Assembly: GCF_020829595.1 (NCBI RefSeq)
Contig: NZ_JAIVFW010000001.1
Location: 1 to 64,000, forward strand
Reading direction: 5' to 3'
DNA: 64,000 nucleotides
From: Nostoc sp. CHAB 5844
Lineage (GTDB): Bacteria > Cyanobacteriota > Cyanobacteriia > Cyanobacteriales > Nostocaceae
Positions 37,675 through 45,858 of this stretch are shown piece after piece. Below the pieces are notes generated by a model. That model did no database searches and had not been told where the DNA came from. It was given only the letters and a program-made list of their open reading frames with translations. A program made the translations under genes and the position numbers. Every line of letters starts with the position of its first letter. The first letter of the stretch is position 1.

Positions 37675-38850
37675 ATGAGTAATTCAATTAAGTTACCCCA
37701 AAAACTGATGCTGTTGGGTTCAGGCGAACTCGGCAAAGAATTTGTCATTGCTGCTCAACGTTTGGGTAATTATATCATTGCCGTTGACCGCTATGCTAAT
37801 GCTCCAGCTATGCAAGTTGCTGATTGTTCAGAAGTAATTTCAATGCTGAGTGCTGATGATTTGGAAGCGATAGTAACTAAGCATCAACCTGATTTAATCA
37901 TACCAGAAATTGAAGCGATTAGAACAGAAAAACTGTTAGAATTTGAACATCGAGGTATTACAGTTATTCCAACGGCGGCGGCAACTAACTACACAATGAA
38001 CCGTGACCGAATTCGGGAACTGGCACATAAAGAGTTGGGGATTAGAACAGCTAAATATGGTTATGCAGTAACGTTGGAACAATTAATCACAATTTCTGAT
38101 GAAATTGGTTTTCCTAATGTGGTGAAACCTGTAATGTCATCTTCGGGAAAAGGTCAATCTGTAGTAGTAAATAAAGATGAAGTTGCACAGGCTTGGAATT
38201 ATGCGATCGCTAATTCCAGAGGGGATAGTCAAAAAGTCATTGTCGAAGAATTTATTAACTTTGAAATTGAGATTACATTACTAACAATTAAACAGTGGAA
38301 TGCCTCGACAATTTTCTGTTCTCCCATCGGTCATCGTCAAGAAAGAGGTGATTATCAAGAGTCTTGGCAACCAGCAGCAATTTCTGAAGATAAAATCTTA
38401 CAATCTCAAGCAATAGCTAAAAAAGTCACCGATGCTTTAGGAGGAGCCGGAATTTTTGGCGTTGAATTTTTCATCACGAAAGATGAAGTAATTTTCTCCG
38501 AACTTTCTCCTCGTCCACATGATATAGGTATGGTGACATTAATTTCACAAAATCTTAACGAATTTGAATTACATCTTCGGGCTGTTTTAGGTTTACCAAT
38601 TCCGCATATTGAACAGCTAGGCCCATCAGCTAGTGCAGTAATTTTAGCATCCGAAAAATCAAACTCTATTGTTTTTTTAGGTGTCGCCGAAGCTTTAGCA
38701 GAAAAAGATGTTGATATTAGATTATTTGGTAAACCTGCTGCTCATCCTTATCGACGCATGGGTGTAGCTTTAGCAAAAGCAGCGAATGTTGAACAGGCAA
38801 GAGAAAAAGCTACAACAGCAGCGAATAAAGTCCAAATAATTTCAACTTGA
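37675..38850 (+). CDS. purT: formate-dependent GAR transformylase PurT
   Basis: PurT makes formyl-glycinamide ribonucleotide from GAR, formate and ATP in purine synthesis. The protein is an ATP-grasp enzyme: KLMLLGSGELGKEFVIAAQRLG at the N-terminus, PTAAATNYTMNRDRIRELAHKELG, VVKPVMSSSGKGQSVV (ATP-binding loop), FGVEFFITKDEVIFSELSPRPHDIGMVTL, and PAAHPYRRMGVALA near the end. Length is normal. The start taken is ATG 37675; a TTG one codon upstream is also in frame. Confidence 0.96.
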   Translation: MSNSIKLPQKLMLLGSGELGKEFVIAAQRLGNYIIAVDRYANAPAMQVADCSEVISMLSADDLEAIVTKHQPDLIIPEIEAIRTEKLLEFEHRGITVIPTAAATNYTMNRDRIRELAHKELGIRTAKYGYAVTLEQLITISDEIGFPNVVKPVMSSSGKGQSVVVNKDEVAQAWNYAIANSRGDSQKVIVEEFINFEIEITLLTIKQWNASTIFCSPIGHRQERGDYQESWQPAAISEDKILQSQAIAKKVTDALGGAGIFGVEFFITKDEVIFSELSPRPHDIGMVTLISQNLNEFELHLRAVLGLPIPHIEQLGPSASAVILASEKSNSIVFLGVAEALAEKDVDIRLFGKPAAHPYRRMGVALAKAANVEQAREKATTAANKVQIIST

Positions 38851-38956
38851 AAAATGCATAATTAAAAGTACCTCAGAAATGAGGTATTATCACGCTTTGT
38901 CGCATTACAATCCGCAATTATTAATAAATTTTATAGAAAAAATCTGAATATGCTCC

Positions 38957-39282
38957 TATAGCACGACATTCACGATCGCAAACAAGCCCAAATTGCCCTT
39001 GCCCAAGCTAAAGAAGCAGCAGAAGCCGCCAGTCATACCAAAAGCGAATTCCTTGCCAACATGAGCCACGAGTTATACCATTTCACTTTAAAATTGATAC
39101 ATTTAGGCAGGCAGAGGAGCAGGGGAGCAGAGGGGCAGAGGAGAAATTATTTGTATCATTTATTTGGTGAAATGGTGTTACGCACACCGTTTAATGGCAT
39201 TCTTGGCTATGCCCAAATTTTACAACGTTCCAAACACCTCAACGAAGACGAGCGATCGCGCATTGATGTCATTTATCAGTGC
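38957..39282 (+). pseudogene. histidine kinase remnant interrupted by a MITE
   Basis: The left part reads DIHDRKQAQIALAQAKEAAE then SHTKSEFLANMSHEL, the standard linker and H-box of hybrid sensor kinases. After the insertion at 39076-39180 the frame continues RTPFNGILGYAQILQRSKHL and ends its homology at VIYQC. The sensor region, most of the dimerisation domain and the whole ATPase domain are absent. A base loss before DIHDRK breaks the frame further upstream (remnant 'IAR' in another frame). The fragment runs into the crtH 3' end and cannot be functional. Confidence 0.85.
39074..39180. mobile_element. 105-bp MITE inserted in the kinase remnant
   Basis: The ends taccatttcact and (reverse complement) caccatttcacc match at 10 of 12 positions. 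The element is flanked by TTA at 39073-39075 and 39178-39180, a target duplication of TA/TTA type as made by IS630/Tc1-like transposases. The host codons ..GAG TTA | CGC ACA.. (E-L-R-T) rejoin exactly. The interior contains a purine-rich 'gcaggggagcagaggggcag' run. The insert is 35 codons long with no stop. Confidence 0.85.
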
Positions 39283-39305
39283 GATTTTTTTGTCACCATT
39301 GACTA

Positions 39306-40814
39306 TTAACCAATTCTCAAATCCACAGCAATGCGATGGGCGCAAGCAAATCCAGAAAAAGCCACAGCATTCAACCCTTGACCAGGAAAAGTGCTATCAC
39401 CAACGCAATAAAGTCCCCGAATAGCTGTGCGATTAAATGGCATTCCTAACAAACCCCACAATTTACGCCGGGGAATTGGCCCGTATGTCCCATCCTGCCG
39501 TCCTAAAAAGCGACGATGGGTGCGGGGTGTCCCTACTTCTAGATAATCTAACCCTGCATCTAACCCAGGAAAAATTTTTTCTAGTCGGACAGTAATTCGC
39601 CAAGCTGCTGCTTCTTTCTTCGCTTCATACTCACTTGTAGATAGCCCTTGCCAATCTTCAATCCAGTCAGGGGTAAAGGCATGAATGATGTGATGTCCCT
39701 CTGGTGCTAAACCTGGGTCAAGCAATGTAGGAATTGAAACAAAAATCGTGCCTGCTGTTGCTGTCATTTTTGCCCAATCTTCTAACAAAATATGATGGCA
39801 TTCGCTGTTATTGGGTAAAACTGAACTTTTGACACCCATATGCAAACTCAAAAAGCTGGGTGATTTTTCATAACGTTGTTGCCATTTTTTCTCATTATTA
39901 GGTATTTCCTCTATAGGAATTAATTTTCCAAATGTATCCCAGCGTGTAGCATTAGAAACTATGCGTTTACCTTGATAAATTTGACCACTAGCTAGTTCTA
40001 CACCAACAGCGCGTCCCTTCTCTATAAGAATTTTTTTTACCCTAGCTTGATACTGAATTTGCCCTCCAGCTTTTTCTAAACCCTCTACTAGTTTTTGAGC
40101 AATTATTCCTACTCCCCCTTTAGGGTAATTGACACCACCATAATGTCTATCAGAAAAGACCATACCTGCATTAATCATTGGTGTCATGTTCGCTGGCACT
40201 ACCGACCAGCAATAACATTCCATATCAATGAATTTTAGTAGTAGAGGGTCTTTGATATAACGTCGCGCTACATCTCCAACATTTTTTGGCAGATATTTAA
40301 CTAAACCAAGACATGCCAACGGATGCTGGAAAAATACCCGCATGAGATACCGAGGTTCTTCTAGCGACAATAAATCCATACTGTTAAGGCAATTAAAAAC
40401 TTGCCAACATTCGTTATAAAAGTGACGAATGCCTTTTACTTCTTGAGGAAAGTAAGCAGTAAGATTTTGCAAAAATTTGTCATAAACCCGGTCAACTTTA
40501 ATGTCTAAATTATCAGGTAAATGATAATGAATCTGCACAGGATCAACGATTGTTTCCAGATGAACATTTACAGTATCAAGGGCGCGAGTAAGTAAGTTAG
40601 TTGTGCCGTTTTGTCCTAGTCCAAAAATCATTGATGCGCCAACATCGAAGCGATAACCTTGGCGCTCAAAATAGCCAGCACTCCCACCAGGAATCAGATA
40701 ACGTTCTAGCACTAAAACTTTAGCGCCTTTGGCTGCTAGTTGAGTTGCTGTCACCAAGCCACCAATTCCAGAGCCAATGATAATGGCATCAAACACAAAA
40801 TTGTCATTGGTCAT
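39306..40814 (-). CDS. crtH: carotenoid (prolycopene) isomerase CrtH
   Basis: CrtH converts poly-cis to all-trans lycopene in carotenoid synthesis at the membrane. The N-terminus has the dinucleotide-binding motif DAIIIGSGIGGLVTATQLAAKGAKVLVLE, followed by GGSAGYFERQGYRFDVGASMIFG. Other typical segments are CYCWSVVPANMTPMINAGMV, NYPKGGVGIIAQKLVEGLEKAGG, LGRQDGTYGPIP and the C-terminal GLYCVGDSTFPGQGLNAVAFSG. The 502-residue length is normal. A small transcript with its own terminator is predicted between crtH and upp. Confidence 0.95.
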   Translation of the reverse strand: MTNDNFVFDAIIIGSGIGGLVTATQLAAKGAKVLVLERYLIPGGSAGYFERQGYRFDVGASMIFGLGQNGTTNLLTRALDTVNVHLETIVDPVQIHYHLPDNLDIKVDRVYDKFLQNLTAYFPQEVKGIRHFYNECWQVFNCLNSMDLLSLEEPRYLMRVFFQHPLACLGLVKYLPKNVGDVARRYIKDPLLLKFIDMECYCWSVVPANMTPMINAGMVFSDRHYGGVNYPKGGVGIIAQKLVEGLEKAGGQIQYQARVKKILIEKGRAVGVELASGQIYQGKRIVSNATRWDTFGKLIPIEEIPNNEKKWQQRYEKSPSFLSLHMGVKSSVLPNNSECHHILLEDWAKMTATAGTIFVSIPTLLDPGLAPEGHHIIHAFTPDWIEDWQGLSTSEYEAKKEAAAWRITVRLEKIFPGLDAGLDYLEVGTPRTHRRFLGRQDGTYGPIPRRKLWGLLGMPFNRTAIRGLYCVGDSTFPGQGLNAVAFSGFACAHRIAVDLRIG

Positions 40815-40986
40815 TGGTCATTTGTCCTTTGTTGGAGTTTTAGACGTAGTCACACAGTTCACTCATAATATTTAAGTAGAAAGGCTCAACCTTCTCAAGG
40901 ACAATTAGGTTAGCAAAAGTTTTTTGTATTTTGTAATACTAATAACCAACAACAAATGACTAATGACAATTGACCTATGACAATAC

Positions 40987-41058
40987 ACAAAAAAGAGGGA
41001 CAAGCCTGCTACCGCTGGCTAATCCCGTCTGCCGATCCTTAAAGAGAGGAGAACACTG
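40987..41058 (-). ncRNA. candidate small RNA (about 72 nt) between crtH and upp
   Basis: On the minus strand a near-consensus promoter (TTGACA at 41094-41089; TTATAT or TATATT at 41071-41065, spacer 17-18) lies seven or so bases before 41058. The predicted transcript starts with an unpaired pyrimidine segment (ttctcctctcttt) complementary to Shine-Dalgarno sequences. It ends in a hairpin (arms 40997-41006 and 41017-41026) followed by six T. No open frame fits. It could instead be an attenuated leader of crtH, whose start lies 173 bases further. No known RNA family was recognised. Confidence 0.6.
40989..41026 (-). terminator. terminator of the candidate small RNA
   Basis: A 10-bp stem (gggattagcc / ggcttgtccc, one mismatch and one G-T pair) with a 10-base loop is followed on the minus strand by cTCTTTTTTG. 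It lies well before the crtH start, so it would end a short transcript or attenuate crtH. Confidence 0.7.
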
Positions 41059-41064
41059 ATTAAT

Positions 41065-41094
41065 AATATAACCTTGATTGAGAATATATGTCAA
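41065..41094 (-). promoter_or_regulatory. sigma-70-type promoter of the candidate small RNA
   Basis: Perfect -35 TTGACA with TTATAT (17-base spacer) or TATATT (18-base spacer) as the -10 box, reading toward crtH. It is the best sigma-70-like promoter match noticed in an intergenic gap of the window. Confidence 0.6.
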
Positions 41095-41213
41095 CTATTA
41101 ATGAAAAAGATTTTCAATAATTTTGTAGGTGTTGATTTTGGCTGTCAGCCATACGCAGGAAAGAGTATGATGAGGTTTCAGTCCTATAAAATCAAAAGTG
41201 CCAATTTCCAGCT

Positions 41214-41864
41214 ATGACGGTACAGCTGCGTGTTTACGTTCCACCCCATCCTTTAATTAAGCACTGGTTGGCAGTTGCCCGTGATGCTGCTACGCCTTCA
41301 GTATTATTTCGGAGTGCCATAACTGAGTTAGGCAGATGGCTAACTTATGAAGCGGCGCGAGAGTGGTTGCCGACGATAGAAACGACGGTGCAAAGTCCTT
41401 TAGAATCTTGTCCAGCAATTTTTATTAATCCAGAGGTACCTGTGGCAGTGGTGCCGATTTTGCGGGCAGGATTAGGATTGTTAGAAGGCGCACAAACTTT
41501 GCTACCCTTGGCTTCGATTTATCATTTGGGCTTAGTGCGTGATGAAGAGACGCTCGAAGCTAAGTGTTATCTGAACAAATTGCCGGAAACGTTTGACCCA
41601 CAAACAAGGGTGTTAATCACAGATCCGATGTTAGCCACAGGTGGATCGATTATGAGGGCAATGGCAGAATTAACACAACGGGGGGTTGATCCGGCTTTGA
41701 CACGAATTGTGAGTGTAGTTGCGGCTCCGCCAGCATTGCAGAAATTGAGTGCTGCTTATCCAGGTTTAATAATTTACACTGCAACGATTGATGAAACAGT
41801 CAACGATCGCGGTTTTATTGTACCGGGATTGGGAGATGCAGGCGATCGCATTTTTGGTACTTAA
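41214..41864 (+). CDS. upp: uracil phosphoribosyltransferase
   Basis: Upp salvages uracil to UMP with PRPP. The PRPP-binding loop is LITDPMLATGGSIM and the uracil-binding C-terminal region is YTATIDETVNDRGFIVPGLGDAGDRIFGT. PILRAGLGLLEGAQTLLP is also typical. The 216-residue length fits. The start MTVQLRVYVPPHP is directly preceded by AT-rich leader without a strong SD. It is transcribed divergently from crtH. Confidence 0.97.
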   Translation: MTVQLRVYVPPHPLIKHWLAVARDAATPSVLFRSAITELGRWLTYEAAREWLPTIETTVQSPLESCPAIFINPEVPVAVVPILRAGLGLLEGAQTLLPLASIYHLGLVRDEETLEAKCYLNKLPETFDPQTRVLITDPMLATGGSIMRAMAELTQRGVDPALTRIVSVVAAPPALQKLSAAYPGLIIYTATIDETVNDRGFIVPGLGDAGDRIFGT

Positions 41865-41939
41865 GCTACTATGCAGCTAAGGAAGGAAAATCACTTAACA
41901 CAATAAAAGATTGAAAAGTTGCTTCAAGGCGGTAAAGTT

Positions 41940-42281
41940 ATGAGTCAGCGAGATGGTTTTGCTAGTGGTTTTTTAGCAGGGGCGCTTTTTGGTGGCGTAG
42001 TTGGCGGCGTTTTGGGGGCTTTAATTACTTCTCGGCTCGATACAGAATCAATAGAAGAAGCCGAAGTGAGCAATGGAGCGGTAGAATCGAAAAAAACCGC
42101 AGCAAAACGGCGGATGAGAGCCTCAGAAACTGGCGATTTGGAAATGGAAACAGCTAGGCGATCGCTAGAAGATAAAATTGCTCAGTTAAATGCCACAATT
42201 GATGAAGTGAGAAAACAATTGGGTAATGTTAACGGTAGTGCTAGTCAGACAGTGAGCGATCGTTCCTCAATACCAGAGTAA
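41940..42281 (+). CDS. YtxH-like membrane-anchored protein with coiled coil
   Basis: The Gly/Ala-rich N-terminal helix (FASGFLAGALFGGVVGGVLGALI, residues 6-28) is of the YtxH/gas vesicle-like anchor type. A charged middle and a C-terminal coiled coil (LEDKIAQLNATIDEVRKQLG) follow. The start is placed at ATG 41940 (MSQRDGF), since the upstream TTG 41919 has no RBS and adds a poor extension. It sits 75 bases after upp. Function unknown, probably envelope stress-related by family resemblance. Confidence 0.75.
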   Translation: MSQRDGFASGFLAGALFGGVVGGVLGALITSRLDTESIEEAEVSNGAVESKKTAAKRRMRASETGDLEMETARRSLEDKIAQLNATIDEVRKQLGNVNGSASQTVSDRSSIPE

Positions 42282-42453
42282 CAACCTACCAACAGCTTTC
42301 CTCAACTTAGTTTTTACTTTCAGGCTGATCAAAGACTCCGGTAACTGCTAGTCGTGGTCAAAATAGACACTGATTCGCAGACAGCATGACAACGACTAAA
42401 CTAAAATCAACTATAAGGCCGGATGTAAAACTTAGCAGGAAACCGAAAAATCC

Positions 42454-42729
42454 ATGTTCTTACTCGTTAGCACTCTGAATACCTTCATACAGATATATAC
42501 TGCTCTATTATTTATTAGAGTTCTGTTGACTTGGTTCCCAACCATTAATTGGTACAATCAGCCATTCTCTGCTTTAAGCCAAATTACTGACCCATATCTC
42601 AATATCTTCCGTTCCATCATCCCTCCCTTGGGCGGCATTGATATTTCTCCTATGTTGGCAATTTTGCTGCTACAAGTAGTAGGCCAATTAATAGGTGGTC
42701 TAGTAGGTGGTTTGCAAGGCTTTGCGTAA
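42454..42729 (+). CDS. YggT family membrane protein
   Basis: YggT proteins are small integral membrane proteins, related to chloroplast Ycf19/CCB3. Two membrane segments flank the conserved motif: TFIQIYTALLFIRVLLTWFPTINWYNQP and then LSQITDPYLNIFRSIIPPLGGIDISPMLAILLLQVVGQLIGG. The 91-residue length is standard. Plant homologues assist cytochrome b6 haem attachment or thylakoid organisation, but no role can be proven here. A terminator follows at 42757-42778. Confidence 0.93.
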   Translation: MFLLVSTLNTFIQIYTALLFIRVLLTWFPTINWYNQPFSALSQITDPYLNIFRSIIPPLGGIDISPMLAILLLQVVGQLIGGLVGGLQGFA

Positions 42730-42756
42730 CTATCAGCTTACAGTAACTAATTTGAG

Positions 42757-42778
42757 GTCTGGGTTAACTAACCCAGAC
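42757..42778 (+). terminator. terminator downstream of yggT
   Basis: A perfect 9-bp stem (gtctgggtt / aacccagac) with a 4-base loop is followed by tgtttattta. It lies 28 bases past the YggT stop. Confidence 0.75.
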
Positions 42779-42861
42779 TGTTTATTTATAGCCGTAGTCA
42801 CTGAGCTTAGAAGCTACTGACTTTATCTCTTTTCTGTCACTCTGGTGAGAGAAAAATAAAT

Positions 42862-43110
42862 GTTCGTTGGGGAGCCACTTGCGTGGGCGGGTTTCCCGAC
42901 TTGAGCAAAGTGGCGTTTGAACGCAGTGAAACCCAACAAAATCAAGGTTTTTGGATGTTGGGTTTCGTTCCTCAAACGCCACTGAGGGAGTCGGGAGACC
43001 CGACGACAGTCACCTCAAGTCGGCAGAGCCGCCCACGGTGCTGTCTCCCCAACGCACTGCCGACGCTCCTGCGTCGAAGATCGCTGCGCTAACACCACGG
43101 CACTGTCTCC
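42862..43110. repeat. GC-rich dispersed repeat mosaic, copy 2
   Basis: The stretch contains 'gttggggagccacttgcg' type phrases and a hairpin built from 'gcgtttgaacgcagtgaaacccaaca' and its complement 'tgttgggtttcgttcctcaaacgc' type arms (about 42912-42982). Open frames across it are repeat-derived. Confidence 0.7.
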
Positions 43111-43194
43111 CCAACCTATGCCTAAATTTATGAAAGTCCTTAAAAATCAGGGTTTGGGATTTTTATCGAGCGAGAGTGATTAAAGAGGGTTATA

Positions 43195-43480
43195 CTCAGC
43201 GAGAGTTGCAAGGAGGAGCCAGTCCGTTGCGGGGGTTTCCAAGTCAGTCCGCTCAAGTCGAGCCACTGCGTTGCGGTGAGCAGTCCGTTGGGGAGACACT
43301 GCGTTGCGCGAGTTAAGAGCGTTGAAGCAAGTGTCGTCGGCTTTGCCGACAGTCACGGAACTGCGAACCCGAAGGGGGTTCCAAGCGTTGTAGCAAGTGG
43401 CGTGGGAAACCCGCAAAACAAGGCTGCCTCCCCGTTGAAGGAACTGGCGTGGTTTCCCTCCGGACAAACTTCGGTGACTC
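43195..43480. repeat. GC-rich dispersed repeat mosaic, copy 3
   Basis: It shares phrases such as ccgttgggga, cactgcgttgcg and gtggcgtgggaaaccc with the copies at 32.8, 42.9 and 59.4 kb. The joint gap 42730-43493 (764 bases) holds no supported gene. Confidence 0.7.
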
Positions 43481-43493
43481 AGCACTTAATTAT

Positions 43494-43985
43494 TTAACGC
43501 CGGACTTGGCTACTAAATCCAGATGCTTTAAATTGCTTTAGTTGCAAAGGTAATGGCTGATTTGCAGGTACAGAAATTCTCAATTCAAAATCACTAGTCC
43601 CTGGTGGAACTTCGGCAATAGAACCAAGGCGGGTACGATTTTGCATTACTGAGTCATTGTTAGCATCATATATCCGACCATAGATATCTGCATCGTAGAC
43701 AGTTTTGTAAGTGCCATTTTCTGCTTTACCTGTGACAATAAAGCAATTAGCAGCTGCTGCACTACCTCCACTAGTAACCGCTCCCCTAGCCAGTTCTGGG
43801 GGACAATCTTTATAGGAAATATCAAATAGTCTAATCTGTGTTAGAGCTTCAGCTGTGGGAGCCACAACCCACGATAGAAACACGATTAGACAGAAGGTAA
43901 AAATTATCTGAGTCAGTCTTGAGTAGTGTTGCATAACCAAAGTTGAGAAGTTCAATAAAAATGCTCTGCTGTGTTGTTTTTCCAT
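43494..43985 (-). CDS. secreted conserved hypothetical protein
   Basis: A signal peptide is visible: a hydrophobic core (IIFTFCLIVFLSWVVA) ending APTAEA before LTQIRLFDISYKDCPPELA. The true start may be the second Met (MQHYSR, residue 18), which would give a standard 28-residue signal peptide. The mature part has two Cys (DCPPEL, ANCFIV) that may form a disulfide, followed by a beta-rich C-terminal half. The product is probably periplasmic or lumenal. Family not recognised. Confidence 0.75.
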   Translation of the reverse strand: MEKQHSRAFLLNFSTLVMQHYSRLTQIIFTFCLIVFLSWVVAPTAEALTQIRLFDISYKDCPPELARGAVTSGGSAAAANCFIVTGKAENGTYKTVYDADIYGRIYDANNDSVMQNRTRLGSIAEVPPGTSDFELRISVPANQPLPLQLKQFKASGFSSQVRR

Positions 43986-44167
43986 ATTTCACAAAGGTAA
44001 CAAATTACTCTAAGTGAACTTTGTGCTGAAGAGTTACTGTCTTTACTTAACACTCAGCACTATTTTTAACCTCAGCTTACCTGAATTTCACAACCAAGAG
44101 ATTGCAGACTTTAATTGATCGTTGAAATATTACCAGCCTGCTGCTAACAAAATTTTTGGTAGTATCC

Positions 44168-44183
44168 ATCAAGTTTTTTTGAT
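44168..44183. promoter_or_regulatory. ArsR-type operator, upstream copy
   Basis: ATCAA-N6-TTGAT, a perfect match to the operator reported for cyanobacterial ArsR. It lies about 20 bases upstream of a TTGACA -35 box (44203-44208). Confidence 0.7.
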
Positions 44184-44220
44184 GAATTTTTGTATTCTCT
44201 AGTTGACACTACGCGGATAT

Positions 44221-44236
44221 ATCAAGAAAATTTGAT
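44221..44236. promoter_or_regulatory. ArsR-type operator, downstream copy
   Basis: A second perfect ATCAA-N6-TTGAT, extended to ATATCAA-N6-TTGATAT (44219-44238). It overlaps the expected -10 region of the TTGACA promoter at 44203, so bound ArsR would block RNA polymerase. The centres of the two sites are 53 bases apart, on the order of five helical turns. Confidence 0.72.
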
Positions 44237-44281
44237 ATGAGTGATAGACAAACTTAGCGACAACACACGCTGGAGAAGTCG

Positions 44282-44705
44282 ATGAAAACAAAAGTTAGAA
44301 ATTTGGCTCTGGTGTTGGGAACGCTGGCACTAGCAAGCAGTTGTGCAAATGGATCAACTTCTAATACTCAAACTCAGCAATCCCAAAAAGTTATTGAAGT
44401 TAGTAATGCTGTAACGACTGAGACAAAGATTAAGATTGATGGTTCTAGTACTGTATATCCGATTACCCAAGCGATCGCCAAAGAGTTTCAAGCAGACTCC
44501 AATAACAAAGTACAAGTTTATAGATTTTTACATCAAAAATGCACCCAGAGCCGTAGCTTCTGTGGGTTACATACCTTTACCAGATGAAGGCTACCAGATC
44601 AATTCTGTTCACTTTTACAAAGGCAAGGTAGGAACAGTATTTGATGGTAAAGCAGAAATGAACCTCACAATTGGTGAATTGTTACGCAAAGAAGCGAAAT
44701 TCTAG
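44282..44705 (+). pseudogene. pstS-like phosphate-binding protein, internally deleted
   Basis: The first part encodes a lipoprotein signal (LGTLALASSCANGS, lipobox Cys) and the start of a PstS fold (TKIKIDGSSTVYPITQAIAKEFQADSNNKVQV). Directly after this, homology resumes in another frame with the PstS C-terminus (FIDFYIKNAPRAVASVGYIPLPDEGYQ, KVGTVFDGKAEMNLTIGELLR). Roughly 200 central residues, including most of the phosphate-binding cleft, are missing. The gene is the first of the ars operon and is preceded by two ArsR-type boxes, so its promoter still drives acr3. Confidence 0.85.
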
Positions 44706-44763
44706 TTTTTTGCCTGTCTGTCAGCTGATGCTCAAAGAGTGTTACGTTTCTGTGGAATAAGTG

Positions 44764-45831
44764 ATGACGAAGAAAACCATCTCTAAACAACTTTCTTTTC
44801 TTGATCGCTTCTTGACATTATGGATTTTTCTAGCAATGGCTGTCGGGGTCAGTTTAGGTTATTTTCTTCCTGGAATCGAAGCATTGATTAATCAATTCCA
44901 GGTGGGAACGACTAATATACCGATCGCCATTGGCTTAATTCTGATGATGTATCCACCCTTAGCTAAAGTGCGGTACGAAGAATTAGGGGATGTATTTCGC
45001 AACGGCAAGATTCTCGGTGTGTCGTTACTTCAGAATTGGATTATCGGGCCAAGTTTGATGTTTGTTCTGGCAATTACCTTTTTACGTGGTTATCCAGAAT
45101 ACATGACAGGGTTGATTTTAATTGGACTAGCCCGCTGCATTGCAATGGTAGTTGTGTGGAGTGACTTAGCACAAGGAAATACAGAGTATACGGCTGGATT
45201 AGTTGCTTTTAATAGCATTTTTCAGGTAATTTTCTACAGCCCTTATGCGTGGTTCTTTATCAGTGTGCTACCACCTCTATTTGGGATGCAAGGCAGTGTT
45301 GTTAATGTCAGTATTGCTGAGATTGCCCAGAGTGTGTTCATCTATCTCGGTATTCCCTTTTTAGCTGGATTTTTCACTCGTTTCTTTTTAGTGAAGACGA
45401 AAAGTAAGCGCTGGTATCATGAGGAATTTGTATCAAAAATTAGCCCGATTACACTGATTGCTTTACTATTTACAATCGTGGTCATGTTCAGTTTGAAAGG
45501 GAATTTAATTGTTCAGATTCCGCTGGATGTGGTTAAGATTGCAATTCCACTAATCATCTACTTCATTGTGATGTTTTTGGTTAGCTTTTACATGGCTTGG
45601 CGAATTAAGACAGACTATTCCAAAGCCGTAAGTGTAGCATTTACTGCCGCAGGAAATAATTTTGAGTTAGCGATCGCCGTGGCAATTGCAGTATTTGGCA
45701 TTAATTCCGATGCAGCTTTTGCAGCTGTTGTCGGCCCCTTAGTGGAAGTGCCTGTGCTGATTAGTCTTGTTAATGTTGCCTTCTGGTTCCAAAAACGTTA
45801 TTTCGCCACACCTGAATCGAGAAGCTTTTAA
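44764..45831 (+). CDS. acr3: arsenite efflux transporter Acr3
   Basis: Acr3 exports arsenite across the cytoplasmic membrane using the proton-motive force. Ten membrane helices are predicted. The conserved Cys of helix 4 is present ([12 protein letters not shown], Cys125), as is the Glu of helix 9 ([12 protein letters not shown]). The N-terminus ([23 protein letters not shown]) and [14 protein letters not shown] are typical. The start used is ATG 44764; a GTG lies one codon upstream. It is followed after 27 bases by arsC. Confidence 0.96.
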   Translation: MTKKTISKQLSFLDRFLTLWIFLAMAVGVSLGYFLPGIEALINQFQVGTTNIPIAIGLILMMYPPLAKVRYEELGDVFRNGKILGVSLLQNWIIGPSLMFVLAITFLRGYPEYMTGLILIGLARCIAMVVVWSDLAQGNTEYTAGLVAFNSIFQVIFYSPYAWFFISVLPPLFGMQGSVVNVSIAEIAQSVFIYLGIPFLAGFFTRFFLVKTKSKRWYHEEFVSKISPITLIALLFTIVVMFSLKGNLIVQIPLDVVKIAIPLIIYFIVMFLVSFYMAWRIKTDYSKAVSVAFTAAGNNFELAIAVAIAVFGINSDAAFAAVVGPLVEVPVLISLVNVAFWFQKRYFATPESRSF

Positions 45832-45858
45832 ATTTAACAACCTTTAGAGGAGTTAACG

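Noticed and set aside
43180-43485. 101-codon minus-strand frame
   Set aside because: Entirely inside a GC-rich repeat mosaic also found at three other sites; no homology to any protein family recognised.
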